A DNA stretch of 10,502 bases, taken from the NCBI GenBank assembly GCA_023411775.1, contig JAEYOL010000339.1, forward strand, positions 1 to 10,502. Reading direction: 5' to 3'. The notes below the pieces were generated by a model. The model was not told the DNA's origin. It saw only the letters and a program-made list of their open reading frames with translations, and made no database searches. The DNA comes from Bacteroidota bacterium. GTDB taxonomy: Bacteria; Bacteroidota; Bacteroidia; Chitinophagales; Chitinophagaceae. The position numbers and the translations under genes were made by a program. Positions 1 through 6,783 of the stretch are shown in pieces (positions within the stretch are counted from its first letter, which is position 1; each line of letters opens with the position of its first letter).

Positions 1-568
1 CAATAAAGACGGGTTGATCAGCTGGATGGTGGATGATGAGCATCCAAGGAAAACATCGCTGGAAAAACTGGTTTCACTAAAACCTGCCTTTGTAAAAGAT
101 GGCACCGTGACAGCGGGTAATTCTTCAGGGATCAATGATGGGGCTGCGGCCATGTTGATTGCGGATGAAACCGCGGTAAAGGATTTTGAATTCCAGCCCA
201 TAGCCCGCGTTGTATCCATGGCGGTTGCGGGTGTTGACCCGGCGATAATGGGTATCGGTCCTGTGCCAGCCACACGTAAAGCGCTGAAAAGAGCCGGTTT
301 GAAAATAGAAGATATCGGTCTTGTAGAACTTAACGAAGCTTTTGCTTCGCAATCTATTGCCTGTATCCGCGAGCTGGAACTGGATCCGGAAAAAGTCAAT
401 GTCAACGGCGGTGCCATCGCGATCGGGCACCCGCTGGGTTGCAGTGGTGTGCGCATTTCCACGACTTTATTACATGAAATGAAAAGAAGAAAAATCAGGT
501 ATGGCCTGGCTACCATGTGTGTGGGGGTGGGACAGGGCGCGACGATCATTTACGAGGGATTGGACTAA
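1..568 (+). CDS. Thiolase (acetyl-CoA C-acyltransferase), C-terminal half, 5' end outside window
   Basis: The reading frame is open from position 2 to the TAA at 566-568 and gives 188 residues, about half of a usual thiolase of roughly 390, so the N-terminal half with the nucleophilic Cys lies upstream. Thiolases cleave or form the C-C bond of 3-ketoacyl-CoA using CoA in the cytoplasm. Visible family hallmarks, numbered within the fragment, are the TVTAGNSSGINDGAAA segment (36-51), NEAFA (111-115), NGGAIAIGHPLGCSG with the catalytic His (about 135-149), and the C-terminal TMCVGVGQG with the acid/base Cys at 173. The pattern fits degradative thiolases of the FadA/PcaF type, but the physiological substrate cannot be set from this half. 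No fatty-acid or aromatic degradation partner is visible downstream. The family call is very sure and the subfamily is open. Confidence 0.95.
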   Translation, partial: NKDGLISWMVDDEHPRKTSLEKLVSLKPAFVKDGTVTAGNSSGINDGAAAMLIADETAVKDFEFQPIARVVSMAVAGVDPAIMGIGPVPATRKALKRAGLKIEDIGLVELNEAFASQSIACIRELELDPEKVNVNGGAIAIGHPLGCSGVRISTTLLHEMKRRKIRYGLATMCVGVGQGATIIYEGLD

Positions 569-629
569 ACTGTATCTTTAAGAACACAGCGTTAGGAATT
601 CTCCCAATTCAAACAACAAAACCAACTAT

Positions 630-974
630 ATGAAAAAACTTTTGTTATTCTTACTTGCGATCACCGCTACCATGACAAGCTTTGCGCACCATGGACTATC
701 AGCTGATTCCGTGGCGTTGAAAGAATATACGGGCAGGTATGTATTCCCGGATGGAAGTGCCGTAACTGAAATTAATGTTACCATTGAGAGCGGATTGCTT
801 TATGCCAGTTCTGAGCAAGGCAGTTCCGAACTGAAGCAATTAGAAAAAGACGTGTTTGAAGTAGTGGCGTATACCGGGAAGGCGACCTTTAAAAGAGATG
901 AGAATGGTAAAGTGAGCGGCGTGTACGTTGTAATTGGTGATATGATCATGGATGGACGAAAGGCCGATGATTAA
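630..974 (+). CDS. Small secreted DUF3471-like protein
   Basis: This is a 114-residue protein with an obvious signal peptide: a KK start, the hydrophobic stretch LLLFLLAITATM, and a likely signal peptidase I site after TSFA (residue 19). The mature part reads as one small beta-rich domain: LKEYTGRYVFPDG at about 30-42, GLLYASSEQ near 55-63, and ATFKRDENGKVSGV near 85-98. This order (YxGxY, then a 'gLya' strand, then 'FxrdexGkvtg') resembles DUF3471, which usually sits at the C-terminus of serine beta-lactamase-like proteins. Here it stands alone, without the hydrolase. The ATG at 630 places the signal peptide correctly, and no clear Shine-Dalgarno site precedes it. It lies 61 nt after the thiolase and 47 nt before the DinB gene, so cotranscription is possible but unproven. 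Its function is unknown and the DUF assignment is from memory. Confidence 0.8.
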   Translation: MKKLLLFLLAITATMTSFAHHGLSADSVALKEYTGRYVFPDGSAVTEINVTIESGLLYASSEQGSSELKQLEKDVFEVVAYTGKATFKRDENGKVSGVYVVIGDMIMDGRKADD

Positions 975-1021
975 TGCACCTAACTTCATGTCGTCGCAGG
1001 AAATGTCATTAATTCTAAATT

Positions 1022-1537
1022 ATGAACCAGAACAATGACCTCAATGATCAACCCGGCTGGCAGGAAGCCGGGTTTGTAAGAAATGATGACAGTCTCGACG
1101 CAGCTCTTAGTCGGCTTGAGTCGCATATCCAGAACACAGCCGGACTTTTTGCGAGATTTTCAAATGAGCAACTTTTACAAAGACCTGCACCCGGCAAATG
1201 GTCGCGGCAGGAAATACTGGGGCACCTGGTAGATTCAGCGATCAATAACCTGAAAAGGTTTACCGAAATACAATTTCTTCCCCAGCCATACCAGGTTATT
1301 TCCTATCAGCAGGATAATCTGGTGAAAGTAAATCATTACCAGGAACTGCCCCTGGAGCATTTACTCGAGCTTTGGAAATCTTTGAACCAGCAAATACTTT
1401 ATGTCGCACAAAATATTCCCCCGGAAAAACTCAGTTACAAAGTAGATCCGAAATATGATAACGGGGAATTAAAAACACTGGGCTGGATCATCGCCGACTA
1501 TGTGGCGCATATGGAACATCATTTCCGGCAGTTATAA
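1022..1537 (+). CDS. DinB superfamily (DinB_2-like) four-helix metal-binding protein
   Basis: The 171-residue cytoplasmic protein has no signal peptide. Typical DinB_2 traits are visible: an N-terminal helix with LxxLExHI near 31-36, the phrase RPAPGKWSRQEILGHLVDSA (about 54-73) carrying the first metal-ligand candidate His68, and a C-terminal helix DYVAHMEHHFRQL with the HxxxH pair His163/His167. These three histidines match the expected divalent-metal triad of the DinB/YfiT fold. Relatives include bacillithiol-dependent transferases and many uncharacterised proteins, so the reaction cannot be assigned. The ATG at 1022 is preceded by an AT-rich stretch and no clear ribosome site. The gene converges on hisS, with 47 nt between the stop codons and no convincing terminator there. 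The family call is sound and the role unknown. Confidence 0.88.
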   Translation: MNQNNDLNDQPGWQEAGFVRNDDSLDAALSRLESHIQNTAGLFARFSNEQLLQRPAPGKWSRQEILGHLVDSAINNLKRFTEIQFLPQPYQVISYQQDNLVKVNHYQELPLEHLLELWKSLNQQILYVAQNIPPEKLSYKVDPKYDNGELKTLGWIIADYVAHMEHHFRQL

Positions 1538-1584
1538 CCTGGGAATCCAAAGACAGGCAATAGGGAAATTATCTGCTCTGCCTA

Positions 1585-2946
1585 TTATATGGAGTCTGCC
1601 TGAAATTTATAGTTCAGGAAGTCGGCTGCCGAGAAGCTTAGCTGTTCACCGGTTTTTAGGTTTTTCACATTACAGCGATCCGCATCAAGATCAATCACCG
1701 CGAAGCTGATATTCTTTTTATCGGCATACTTAAACTGTTTCTCTTTTTTAACCGTGTCAGGAAAAAGTTCGCAGCGGATATTTTTTGCTCTCAGATGCTG
1801 CGCCAGTTCAAACGCGATTTTATTTTGATTTTCTCCAAGGTTGAAAAACAAAACCTGCGTACCGGTATGCACTTCACCGGGAAAAAGTTTTAGTTCTTCC
1901 ATCACATCATATATCCGGTCAACGCCGAATGAAATACCCACGCCAGGCACATTTGGCACACCAAATAAACCGGTAAGGTCATCGTATCTGCCACCACCGC
2001 CAATGCTTCCCATCTGCACACTTTCAGCTTTTACCTCGAAGATGATACCGGTATAATAATTCAGGCCACGCGCCAGGGTAAAATCAATGCTTACCGGTAT
2101 ATCATTAATACAATATGAAAGAATGTATTCGATTTCTTCGATTCCTTTTTGCGCCAGGTGATTTTGACCCAGGATTTCTTTTACCTTTTCAAGTCGCTCA
2201 GGATTGCTTCCGCTGATATCCAGGTATTGCAGGATCAGGGCCACCTGTTGTTCCTGCAGTCCGCGCTGCAACAATTCTTCCTTTACTTTCCCGGGACCAA
2301 TTTTATCGAGCTTATCGATGGCAATGGTGATATCAGTGAGTTTATCCGCGCTGCCCGCCTGCTCGGCCAGTGCGGCGAGTAGTTTGCGACTGTTTATCTT
2401 TATTACTACAGGTATTCCAAGTTTTTTGAAAACGCCTGCGTAGATATAAACCAGCTCTACTTCATTCAGCAATGACTGACTACCCACCACGTCGGCATCG
2501 CATTGGTAAAATTCGCGGTAGCGGCCTCTTTGCGGGCGATCTGCGCGCCACACCGGTTGAACCTGGTATCGCTTAAATGGAAGCGCCAATTGACCATGAT
2601 TCATCGCAACATAGCGGGCGAATGGAATGGTCAGATCATACTTTAACGCACGTTCGGTAAGGTTTTTATCATTACGACCCTGCAATACATTTTCAAATGC
2701 GGCTTTTGCCTTGTCGATATTTTTAGGATCACTCAGCCCATTGTTGAGGATCTTGAAAATTAGTTTGTCGCCTTCTTCGCCATATTTTCCCATTAAAGTA
2801 TCCAGGTTCTCCATGGCAGGAGTTTCCAGCGGCTGATATCCCCAGCGTTCAAATTCTTCTTTGATCGTATTGAGAATATAATTCCGTTTGCGAACAATAT
2901 CGGGTCCGAAATCCCTGGTGCCCTGGGGCAATGATGGTTTTGCCAT
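1585..2946 (-). CDS. hisS: Histidyl-tRNA synthetase
   Basis: This 453-residue class II aminoacyl-tRNA synthetase charges tRNA-His with histidine using ATP in the cytoplasm. The start PSLPQGTRDFGP is the usual HisRS opening. Motif 2 is visible as VWRADRPQRGRYREFYQCD (about 132-150). The histidine-binding HisA motif is LARGLNYYTGIIFEV (291-305), followed by GGGGRYDDL (317-324) and the motif 3 arginine in GVGISFGVDR (335-344). The region from about 362 to the end fits the anticodon-binding domain (QVLFFNLG, LRAKNIRCELF, KQFKYADKKNISFAVI). Length agrees with bacterial enzymes, and no key residue is missing. It is the second gene of a minus-strand pair, starting 17 nt after the phosphatase stop without a clear Shine-Dalgarno, which suggests cotranscription. 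Confidence 0.98.
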   Translation of the reverse strand: MAKPSLPQGTRDFGPDIVRKRNYILNTIKEEFERWGYQPLETPAMENLDTLMGKYGEEGDKLIFKILNNGLSDPKNIDKAKAAFENVLQGRNDKNLTERALKYDLTIPFARYVAMNHGQLALPFKRYQVQPVWRADRPQRGRYREFYQCDADVVGSQSLLNEVELVYIYAGVFKKLGIPVVIKINSRKLLAALAEQAGSADKLTDITIAIDKLDKIGPGKVKEELLQRGLQEQQVALILQYLDISGSNPERLEKVKEILGQNHLAQKGIEEIEYILSYCINDIPVSIDFTLARGLNYYTGIIFEVKAESVQMGSIGGGGRYDDLTGLFGVPNVPGVGISFGVDRIYDVMEELKLFPGEVHTGTQVLFFNLGENQNKIAFELAQHLRAKNIRCELFPDTVKKEKQFKYADKKNISFAVIDLDADRCNVKNLKTGEQLSFSAADFLNYKFQADSI

Positions 2947-2963
2947 TAGCGCTGCTTGAGAGT

Positions 2964-3461
2964 TTAAACCCCATCCCGATAGCTACCGGGATTGAGCTGA
3001 GATTGGGGTGCGTATTTTTTTATAATGGTATTGCAAACTTCGTCGATCATATTATAGACCTCATGATATCCAGGTTCAGGGCCATACCAGGGATCCGGCA
3101 CATCCAGGTTCTGCCCTGGATAAATTTCATTCATGAGAAGGTCAACTTTTGAAGGGTCGAAATTTTTCTTTGCAATGCGGCGAATATCGTCCAGCACATC
3201 GTTGGCGAGCGCATAAATTTTATCATACACCTCGAAATCTTCTGCTACAAAACGTCTTGCCCGCTGGTCACAAATATCGATACCATTAAGTTTAGCTACT
3301 TTTTGAGAAAGCGGGTGCGGAGGCTCTCCAATATGGTAACTATTGGTGCCCGCACTTTCCACGGTCCAGTTTAGGCCCGAATTGCTGGCCTTCTGCCGTA
3401 AAATGCCCTCTGCGAGCGGACTGCGGCAAATGTTCCCCAAACAAACCATTAAGATTTTCAT
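2964..3461 (-). CDS. Low-molecular-weight protein tyrosine phosphatase
   Basis: This 165-residue cytoplasmic enzyme removes phosphate from phosphotyrosine or small phosphoesters through a phosphocysteine intermediate. The P-loop CLGNICRS sits at the extreme N-terminus (Cys7 nucleophile, Arg13 phosphate binder, CX5R). The general-acid loop is DPWYG with Asp123. SAGTNSYHIGEPPHP (36-50) is the typical second conserved block. No polysaccharide-export genes lie nearby, so it is not an obvious Wzb-type partner; it leads the hisS unit instead. The last residues, NPGSYRDGV (157-165), are encoded by a palindromic repeat and look like a repeat-derived extension beyond the final helix, which ends near residue 150. 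A TAnnTTTG element lies only 4 nt upstream of the ATG, so the transcript could be leaderless. The substrate is unknown. Confidence 0.96.
   Translation of the reverse strand: MKILMVCLGNICRSPLAEGILRQKASNSGLNWTVESAGTNSYHIGEPPHPLSQKVAKLNGIDICDQRARRFVAEDFEVYDKIYALANDVLDDIRRIAKKNFDPSKVDLLMNEIYPGQNLDVPDPWYGPEPGYHEVYNMIDEVCNTIIKKYAPQSQLNPGSYRDGV
2973..2992. repeat. Imperfect 20-nt palindrome at the 3' end of the phosphatase gene
   Basis: The sequence reads ATCCCG, then ATAGCTAC, then CGGGAT. It equals its own reverse complement except at one symmetric pair, so it forms a hairpin or cruciform with a single G-T type mismatch. It lies inside the coding region and encodes phosphatase residues 157-163 (NPGSYRD). 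Elements built on CCCGATAGCTA are, from memory, frequent in Bacteroidota genomes, often near gene ends. There is no T-run behind it on the minus strand, so it is not a classical intrinsic terminator, and hisS follows within the same unit. Confidence 0.7.
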
Positions 3462-3465
3462 GGTG

Positions 3466-3500
3466 CAAAGATATTCTGTTTTACAGCATTGTGCGACAAA
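3466..3500 (-). promoter_or_regulatory. Candidate Bacteroidota promoter for the phosphatase-hisS unit
   Basis: Read on the minus strand, TTTG (3500-3497) is followed after 23 nt by TATCTTTG (3473-3466). This fits the Bacteroidota pattern of a TTG-type -33 box, 17-23 nt, then TAnnTTTG. The last G lies 4 nt before the phosphatase ATG at 3461, so the predicted transcript start falls at or beside the start codon. Both boxes are seen directly; activity is inferred. Confidence 0.5.
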
Positions 3501-3582
3501 CTGTTAATAGTTGGGTGTGCTTTATGGATTCTGCTCGTTGAGGCATCTATTTTTCGGGCAACAATCGATAGATAGAGTGGGA

Positions 3583-3590
3583 TATATTTG
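3583..3590 (+). promoter_or_regulatory. Candidate -7 element (TATATTTG) for the membrane protein/PstS-like/TPR unit
   Basis: TATATTTG matches the Bacteroidota -7 consensus TAnnTTTG exactly. No TTG or TTTG is found at the right distance upstream, so half of the promoter is missing or degenerate. If used, it would give a leader of roughly 80 nt before the ATG at 3676, starting with the TGTCAT/ATGACA hairpin. A weaker alternative, TAATTTG, lies at 3647-3653. Confidence 0.35.
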
Positions 3591-3619
3591 TTGTCATTTT
3601 TATGACAGAAACCTGACAA
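3591..3619. promoter_or_regulatory. TGTCA repeat cluster and hairpin, resembling a Pho box on the minus strand
   Basis: TGTCAT (3592-3597) and ATGACA (3602-3607) form a perfect 6-bp inverted repeat around TTTT. A further TGACAA (3614-3619) pairs symmetrically with TTGTCA (3591-3596). On the minus strand the segment 3619-3602 reads TTGTCAG, GTTT, CTGTCAT: two 7-mers with an 11-nt period and a 4-nt spacer, as in the enterobacterial Pho box. It lies in the divergent region between the phosphatase and the unit containing the PstS-like gene. A regulatory role is inference. Confidence 0.35.
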
Positions 3620-3675
3620 TTGTAGAGGGATATTCACAAAATGTAATAATTTGCCCGATTTGAAAAAGGAAATCT

Positions 3676-3918
3676 ATGCTGGAGGAATACGAAAAACAGA
3701 AAAGAAAACAGATTGCGATACGCAAAGCGCTGATGGATTATTCGATCGGTGTGTTGATCATCATTGCCGGTATATTTTTCCTGGTAAGAGACAGGTTTAA
3801 ACTGGAGTTCAACGAAAATTTCCCACCAAATGATATCGATAAGATTTTCGGGGGCATTTGTATCATGTATGGTGCCTGGCGTGTGTACCGTGGATACAAA
3901 AAAAATTATTTTAGTTAG
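3676..3918 (+). CDS. Small two-helix inner-membrane protein, unrecognised family
   Basis: This is an 80-residue protein with a highly charged N-terminus (EEYEKQKRKQIAIRK) and two hydrophobic segments. The first is YSIGVLIIIAGIFFLV (about 22-37) and the second IFGGICIMYGAWRVYRGY (about 57-74). They are separated by a polar loop with FNENFPPNDIDK, and the protein ends with a basic tail. The shape suggests a membrane protein with both termini in the cytoplasm, by the positive-inside rule. The start is supported by AAAGGA at 3665-3670, 5 nt before the ATG, one of the clearer ribosome sites in this window. The PstS-like gene follows 41 nt downstream. Position in the unit suggests it serves the same envelope process as the lipoprotein and the TPR protein. 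No catalytic motif is seen and no function can be given. Confidence 0.82.
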   Translation: MLEEYEKQKRKQIAIRKALMDYSIGVLIIIAGIFFLVRDRFKLEFNENFPPNDIDKIFGGICIMYGAWRVYRGYKKNYFS

Positions 3919-3959
3919 CCTGGGTGTTTGCTGACAGATTTAACAAAGGAGTGTAATTG

Positions 3960-4889
3960 ATGAAAGTCTTTAGATATTCAATAATCGTTGTCGTGATATC
4001 CCTGCTGCTGGCAGGTGTATGGAGCTGTAAGTCGAATAAGGAAAAAGAGGAGGAGCAACTCGATTCACCCTATAGGGGAAAGATATATGTAAGTGCCGAT
4101 GAATCGTTTAAACCTATCATAGATGAACACGTCAAAGTATATGAGGCAAACCGCCCCGGAACGGAGATTGTAGTGGATTACAAACCTGAAGCGGAGTGTT
4201 TAAAGGATATGATCGTTGACAGTGTGCGTATGATCATTGCGACAAGGGGATATAGTGAGAATGAAAGGAATTTTATTGTCGACTCTTTTCGTATCGCGCC
4301 AAAGAAGATGGTGGTAGCAAGGGATGCGGTGGCTGTGATCGTGAATCCAGGTGCTGAGGACTCACTTTTCACGATGGAAGAGATCAGGGAGATATTAACC
4401 GGGAAATTTAAGAAAGAATTAATCCCGGTTTTTGACGGAGTGCAGGCAACCAGTACGGTACGTTTCATCGTCGATTCTGTATTGAAAACCGAACCGATCA
4501 CGCCCACGGCTGTTGCGGCCAGGTCTAGCGAAGGAGTGATCGATTATGTCTCTAAAAATCCAAATACCATAGGCTTTATCGGCGTCAGCTGGATTGGAAA
4601 TCGCGAGGATGTACAGCAGGTAAGTTTTTTGACGAAGGTGAAAATGGCGCATTTAGAAAGCACGGACATGCCGGGAATGTATGTTTTACCTGTACAGGCC
4701 AATATTTATATGCGCCGATACCCGATGATCCGTGATTTGGTATATATATTGAAAGAAAACCACAGGGGCCTGGGAAAAGGATTTGCAGATTTTATGAGTG
4801 GAGAGCGAGGACAATTAATATTTAAAAGGGCTTACCTGATGCCGGCACAAAAAGATTTTCGGGTACGACCGGTGAGGGTAAGGGAATAA
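3960..4889 (+). CDS. PstS-like phosphate-binding-fold lipoprotein
   Basis: The product is a 309-residue periplasmic-binding-protein-like lipoprotein. The ATG at 3960 is preferred over the in-frame TTG at 3957 because AAAGGAG (3945-3951) is better spaced from it. A hydrophobic signal sequence runs to GVWSC, with Cys23 as the probable lipidation site. The lipobox is relaxed, with Trp where a small residue is usual. After an acidic linker, PstS-type features appear: GKIYVSADESFKPIIDE (40-56), IIATRGYSENE (92-102), VVARDAVAVIVNPG (118-131), the TMEEIREILTGK block (138-149) and the closing IGFIGVSW (204-211). The domain resembles PstS2-type phosphate binders, but no pstC, pstA, pstB or phoU lies next to it. 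It sits between a small membrane protein and a TPR protein. From memory, such orphan PstS-like genes in Bacteroidota accompany ExbB/ExbD/TonB genes, which are not seen here. Phosphate binding is unproven. Confidence 0.88.
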   Translation: MKVFRYSIIVVVISLLLAGVWSCKSNKEKEEEQLDSPYRGKIYVSADESFKPIIDEHVKVYEANRPGTEIVVDYKPEAECLKDMIVDSVRMIIATRGYSENERNFIVDSFRIAPKKMVVARDAVAVIVNPGAEDSLFTMEEIREILTGKFKKELIPVFDGVQATSTVRFIVDSVLKTEPITPTAVAARSSEGVIDYVSKNPNTIGFIGVSWIGNREDVQQVSFLTKVKMAHLESTDMPGMYVLPVQANIYMRRYPMIRDLVYILKENHRGLGKGFADFMSGERGQLIFKRAYLMPAQKDFRVRPVRVRE

Positions 4890-4932
4890 AACAAAGTAGT
4901 TATATTTACAACTCTTAAAAAGTGAAAGAAAA

Positions 4933-6648
4933 ATGAAGAAAATATCAATTGGTTTTTTAGTAGCCGGCCTTTTTGCAATAAGTGTGTTGCAGGCACAATC
5001 GATCAAGGATGGTGTGAAGGACCTGTATGCTGAAAGGTATAAGAGTGCCAAGGCTACTTTTGAAAAGTTACTGGCTTCAAATCCGAATAATATTGAAGCG
5101 ACATACTGGCTGGGTCAGACTCATATTGAAATGAGTGATACCACTGGCGCGAAAAACGTATATAGCAAGGCCTTGCTGAGCAGTGCCAACGCACCCCTGA
5201 TCATTGTTGGGATGGGTCATGTGGAGCTGATGGAAAATAAGATGAGTGAAGCACGTCAGCGTTTCGAAGCTGCGATCACCATGTCGAGAGGCAGGAAGGG
5301 TGATGATCCAGATATACTGAACGCGGTAGGCAGAGCGATCACCAATACATATAATGCAAAAGAGAAAAAAGGGGGTGATATTAACTATGCGGTCGAAAAG
5401 CTGGAGATTGCAGCCCAGAGGGATCCTAAAAATCCCGATATCCTGTTGAACCTTGGCAATGCTTATAGGAAAGCGAAACCAGGTGAAGCGGGTGGACAGG
5501 CATTCCAGAGCTATACAAAGGCTACCCAGGTGGACCCGAGTTTTGCGCCTGCCTATTACCGGATGGCGCAGTTGTTCAATACGCAGCGTAACTGGGAGCT
5601 CTATGAAAAATACCTGAATGATGCGGTGGAAAAAGATCCAAGATTCGCCCCGGCATATTACGACCTGTATTATCATAAATTAATGAGGCTTGATTTTGCC
5701 ACAGCTGAACAATTCGCTCAGAAATTCATTTCCAGCTCAGATCCTGATCCGGAAAACGATTATATCCGCGTTCAAACTCTTTGGGCGAAAAAGGATTTTG
5801 ATGGCGCGATTGCAGGGGCAAAGAATATCATTGCGCAGGTAGGACCCAACGCACGGGCCCGTGTATACAAACTGATTGCTGACAGCTATCTTCAGAAAAA
5901 AGATACAGCTGCCGCTAAGGAATATGTTGACCAGTATTTTGCCAAGGCCAAACCTGATGACCTTACACCGTTGGATTACCAGATGAAAGCTTCGGCTTAT
6001 TCTGTTATCCCCGGCCAGGAAGCGGTAGTGCTGGAAAGCTATAAAGAAGGTATCAAGGCTGATACGGTGCTGGAAAATAAGATTGACCTGTTGAAGAAAG
6101 GCACTGCATTTTTTGCAGCCAAAAAGGATTATGTCAACGAAGCACAATTGCATGACCTGATCCTGGAGATAAAACCCAACCTGACCATCAACGATTATTT
6201 CGCGGCTGGCCTGGCCAATTACAGGTCGCAGGACTATCCTAAGTCGTACGATATCTTTAAAATTGTTGCAGAAAAATATCCCGACCAGGAATTTGGATGG
6301 GAGTGGATGCACAACAATGCCCAGTTGATCGATACAGTAAAAAAAGACAGTATAGCGTTACCTGCTGCGCAAAAACTGTATGACTTCGCGCAACGTGATA
6401 CGGTGAAGTATGCAAGACAGATCGCGAGCTCGTCTTATTTCCTGGCTACTTATTTCCTCGAGCAGGGCGATAAAGACAAAGCCATCGACTACCTGAAAAA
6501 AATGAAGTCTGCTACCAAAGACCCCGCAGTTCAGGAAAGCATTCAAAAGAATATCGATCAGCTTTCCAGTCCTTCAGCTACGCCACGACAACAACAGCGG
6601 TCTTCTTCTTCATCGCCACAGCGAAGTAGTAGCTCCTCGGGGCGGTAG
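4933..6648 (+). CDS. Secreted tetratricopeptide repeat (TPR) protein
   Basis: This 571-residue exported protein has a signal peptide (KKISIGFLVAGLFAISVLQA, probable cleavage near residue 21-22) and no lipobox. Most of the rest is alpha-helical TPR-like repeats. Clear ones include LYAERYKSAKATFEKLLASNP (about 30-50), a unit with DPKNPDILLNLGNAYRKAK (about 168-186), DPSFAPAYYRMAQLF, DPRFAPAYYDLYYHK, and late units around NYRSQDYPKSYDIFK and QGDKDKAIDYLKKM. It should act as a periplasmic scaffold for protein contacts, with no enzyme domain visible. The C-terminus (about 545-571) is low-complexity Ser/Gln/Arg. The gene begins 43 nt after the PstS-like lipoprotein, behind an AG-rich leader, and is followed by a strong terminator, so it is the last gene of the unit. 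The partner is inferred from context only. Confidence 0.93.
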   Translation: MKKISIGFLVAGLFAISVLQAQSIKDGVKDLYAERYKSAKATFEKLLASNPNNIEATYWLGQTHIEMSDTTGAKNVYSKALLSSANAPLIIVGMGHVELMENKMSEARQRFEAAITMSRGRKGDDPDILNAVGRAITNTYNAKEKKGGDINYAVEKLEIAAQRDPKNPDILLNLGNAYRKAKPGEAGGQAFQSYTKATQVDPSFAPAYYRMAQLFNTQRNWELYEKYLNDAVEKDPRFAPAYYDLYYHKLMRLDFATAEQFAQKFISSSDPDPENDYIRVQTLWAKKDFDGAIAGAKNIIAQVGPNARARVYKLIADSYLQKKDTAAAKEYVDQYFAKAKPDDLTPLDYQMKASAYSVIPGQEAVVLESYKEGIKADTVLENKIDLLKKGTAFFAAKKDYVNEAQLHDLILEIKPNLTINDYFAAGLANYRSQDYPKSYDIFKIVAEKYPDQEFGWEWMHNNAQLIDTVKKDSIALPAAQKLYDFAQRDTVKYARQIASSSYFLATYFLEQGDKDKAIDYLKKMKSATKDPAVQESIQKNIDQLSSPSATPRQQQRSSSSSPQRSSSSSGR

Positions 6649-6691
6649 CGAACATAAATTTTGAGATAAGAAAAAAATATAAATTATAAGG

Positions 6692-6719
6692 CAGCCCGGA
6701 TTTACCGGGCTGTTTTTTT
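6692..6719 (+). terminator. Rho-independent terminator after the TPR gene
   Basis: CAGCCCGG (6692-6699) and CCGGGCTG (6705-6712) form a perfect 8-bp GC-rich stem with a 5-nt loop, directly followed by seven T (6713-6719). It lies 43 nt after the TPR stop codon and separates that unit from the nuo operon. Confidence 0.95.
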
Positions 6720-6757
6720 ATGCCTGCTTTTAATTCGGATAATTGATATTGCTGTCT

Positions 6758-6765
6758 TATTTTTG
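6758..6765 (+). promoter_or_regulatory. Candidate -7 element (TATTTTTG) upstream of nuoA
   Basis: TATTTTTG matches TAnnTTTG and ends 18 nt before the nuoA ATG, just after the terminator of the preceding unit. This is where an operon promoter is expected. No good TTG-type -33 box is present at the usual distance, so the call rests on one box and on position. Confidence 0.45.
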
Positions 6766-6783
6766 CCGATAGGGTAAAAAAAT

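Noticed and set aside
573..580. TATCTTTA as a promoter for the small secreted protein
   Set aside because: The final G of TAnnTTTG is missing and no TTG box lies at the right distance upstream.
1538..1584. Bidirectional terminator between the convergent DinB and hisS genes
   Set aside because: Only a weak AATAGG/CCTATT inverted repeat with a long loop and no T-run is present.
3957..3959. TTG as the start codon of the PstS-like gene
   Set aside because: The adjacent ATG at 3960 is better spaced from the AAAGGAG ribosome site and is the stronger initiator.
5077..6312. Two long minus-strand open frames inside the TPR gene
   Set aside because: They are antisense to a clearly coding, signal-peptide-bearing TPR protein and show no recognisable features.
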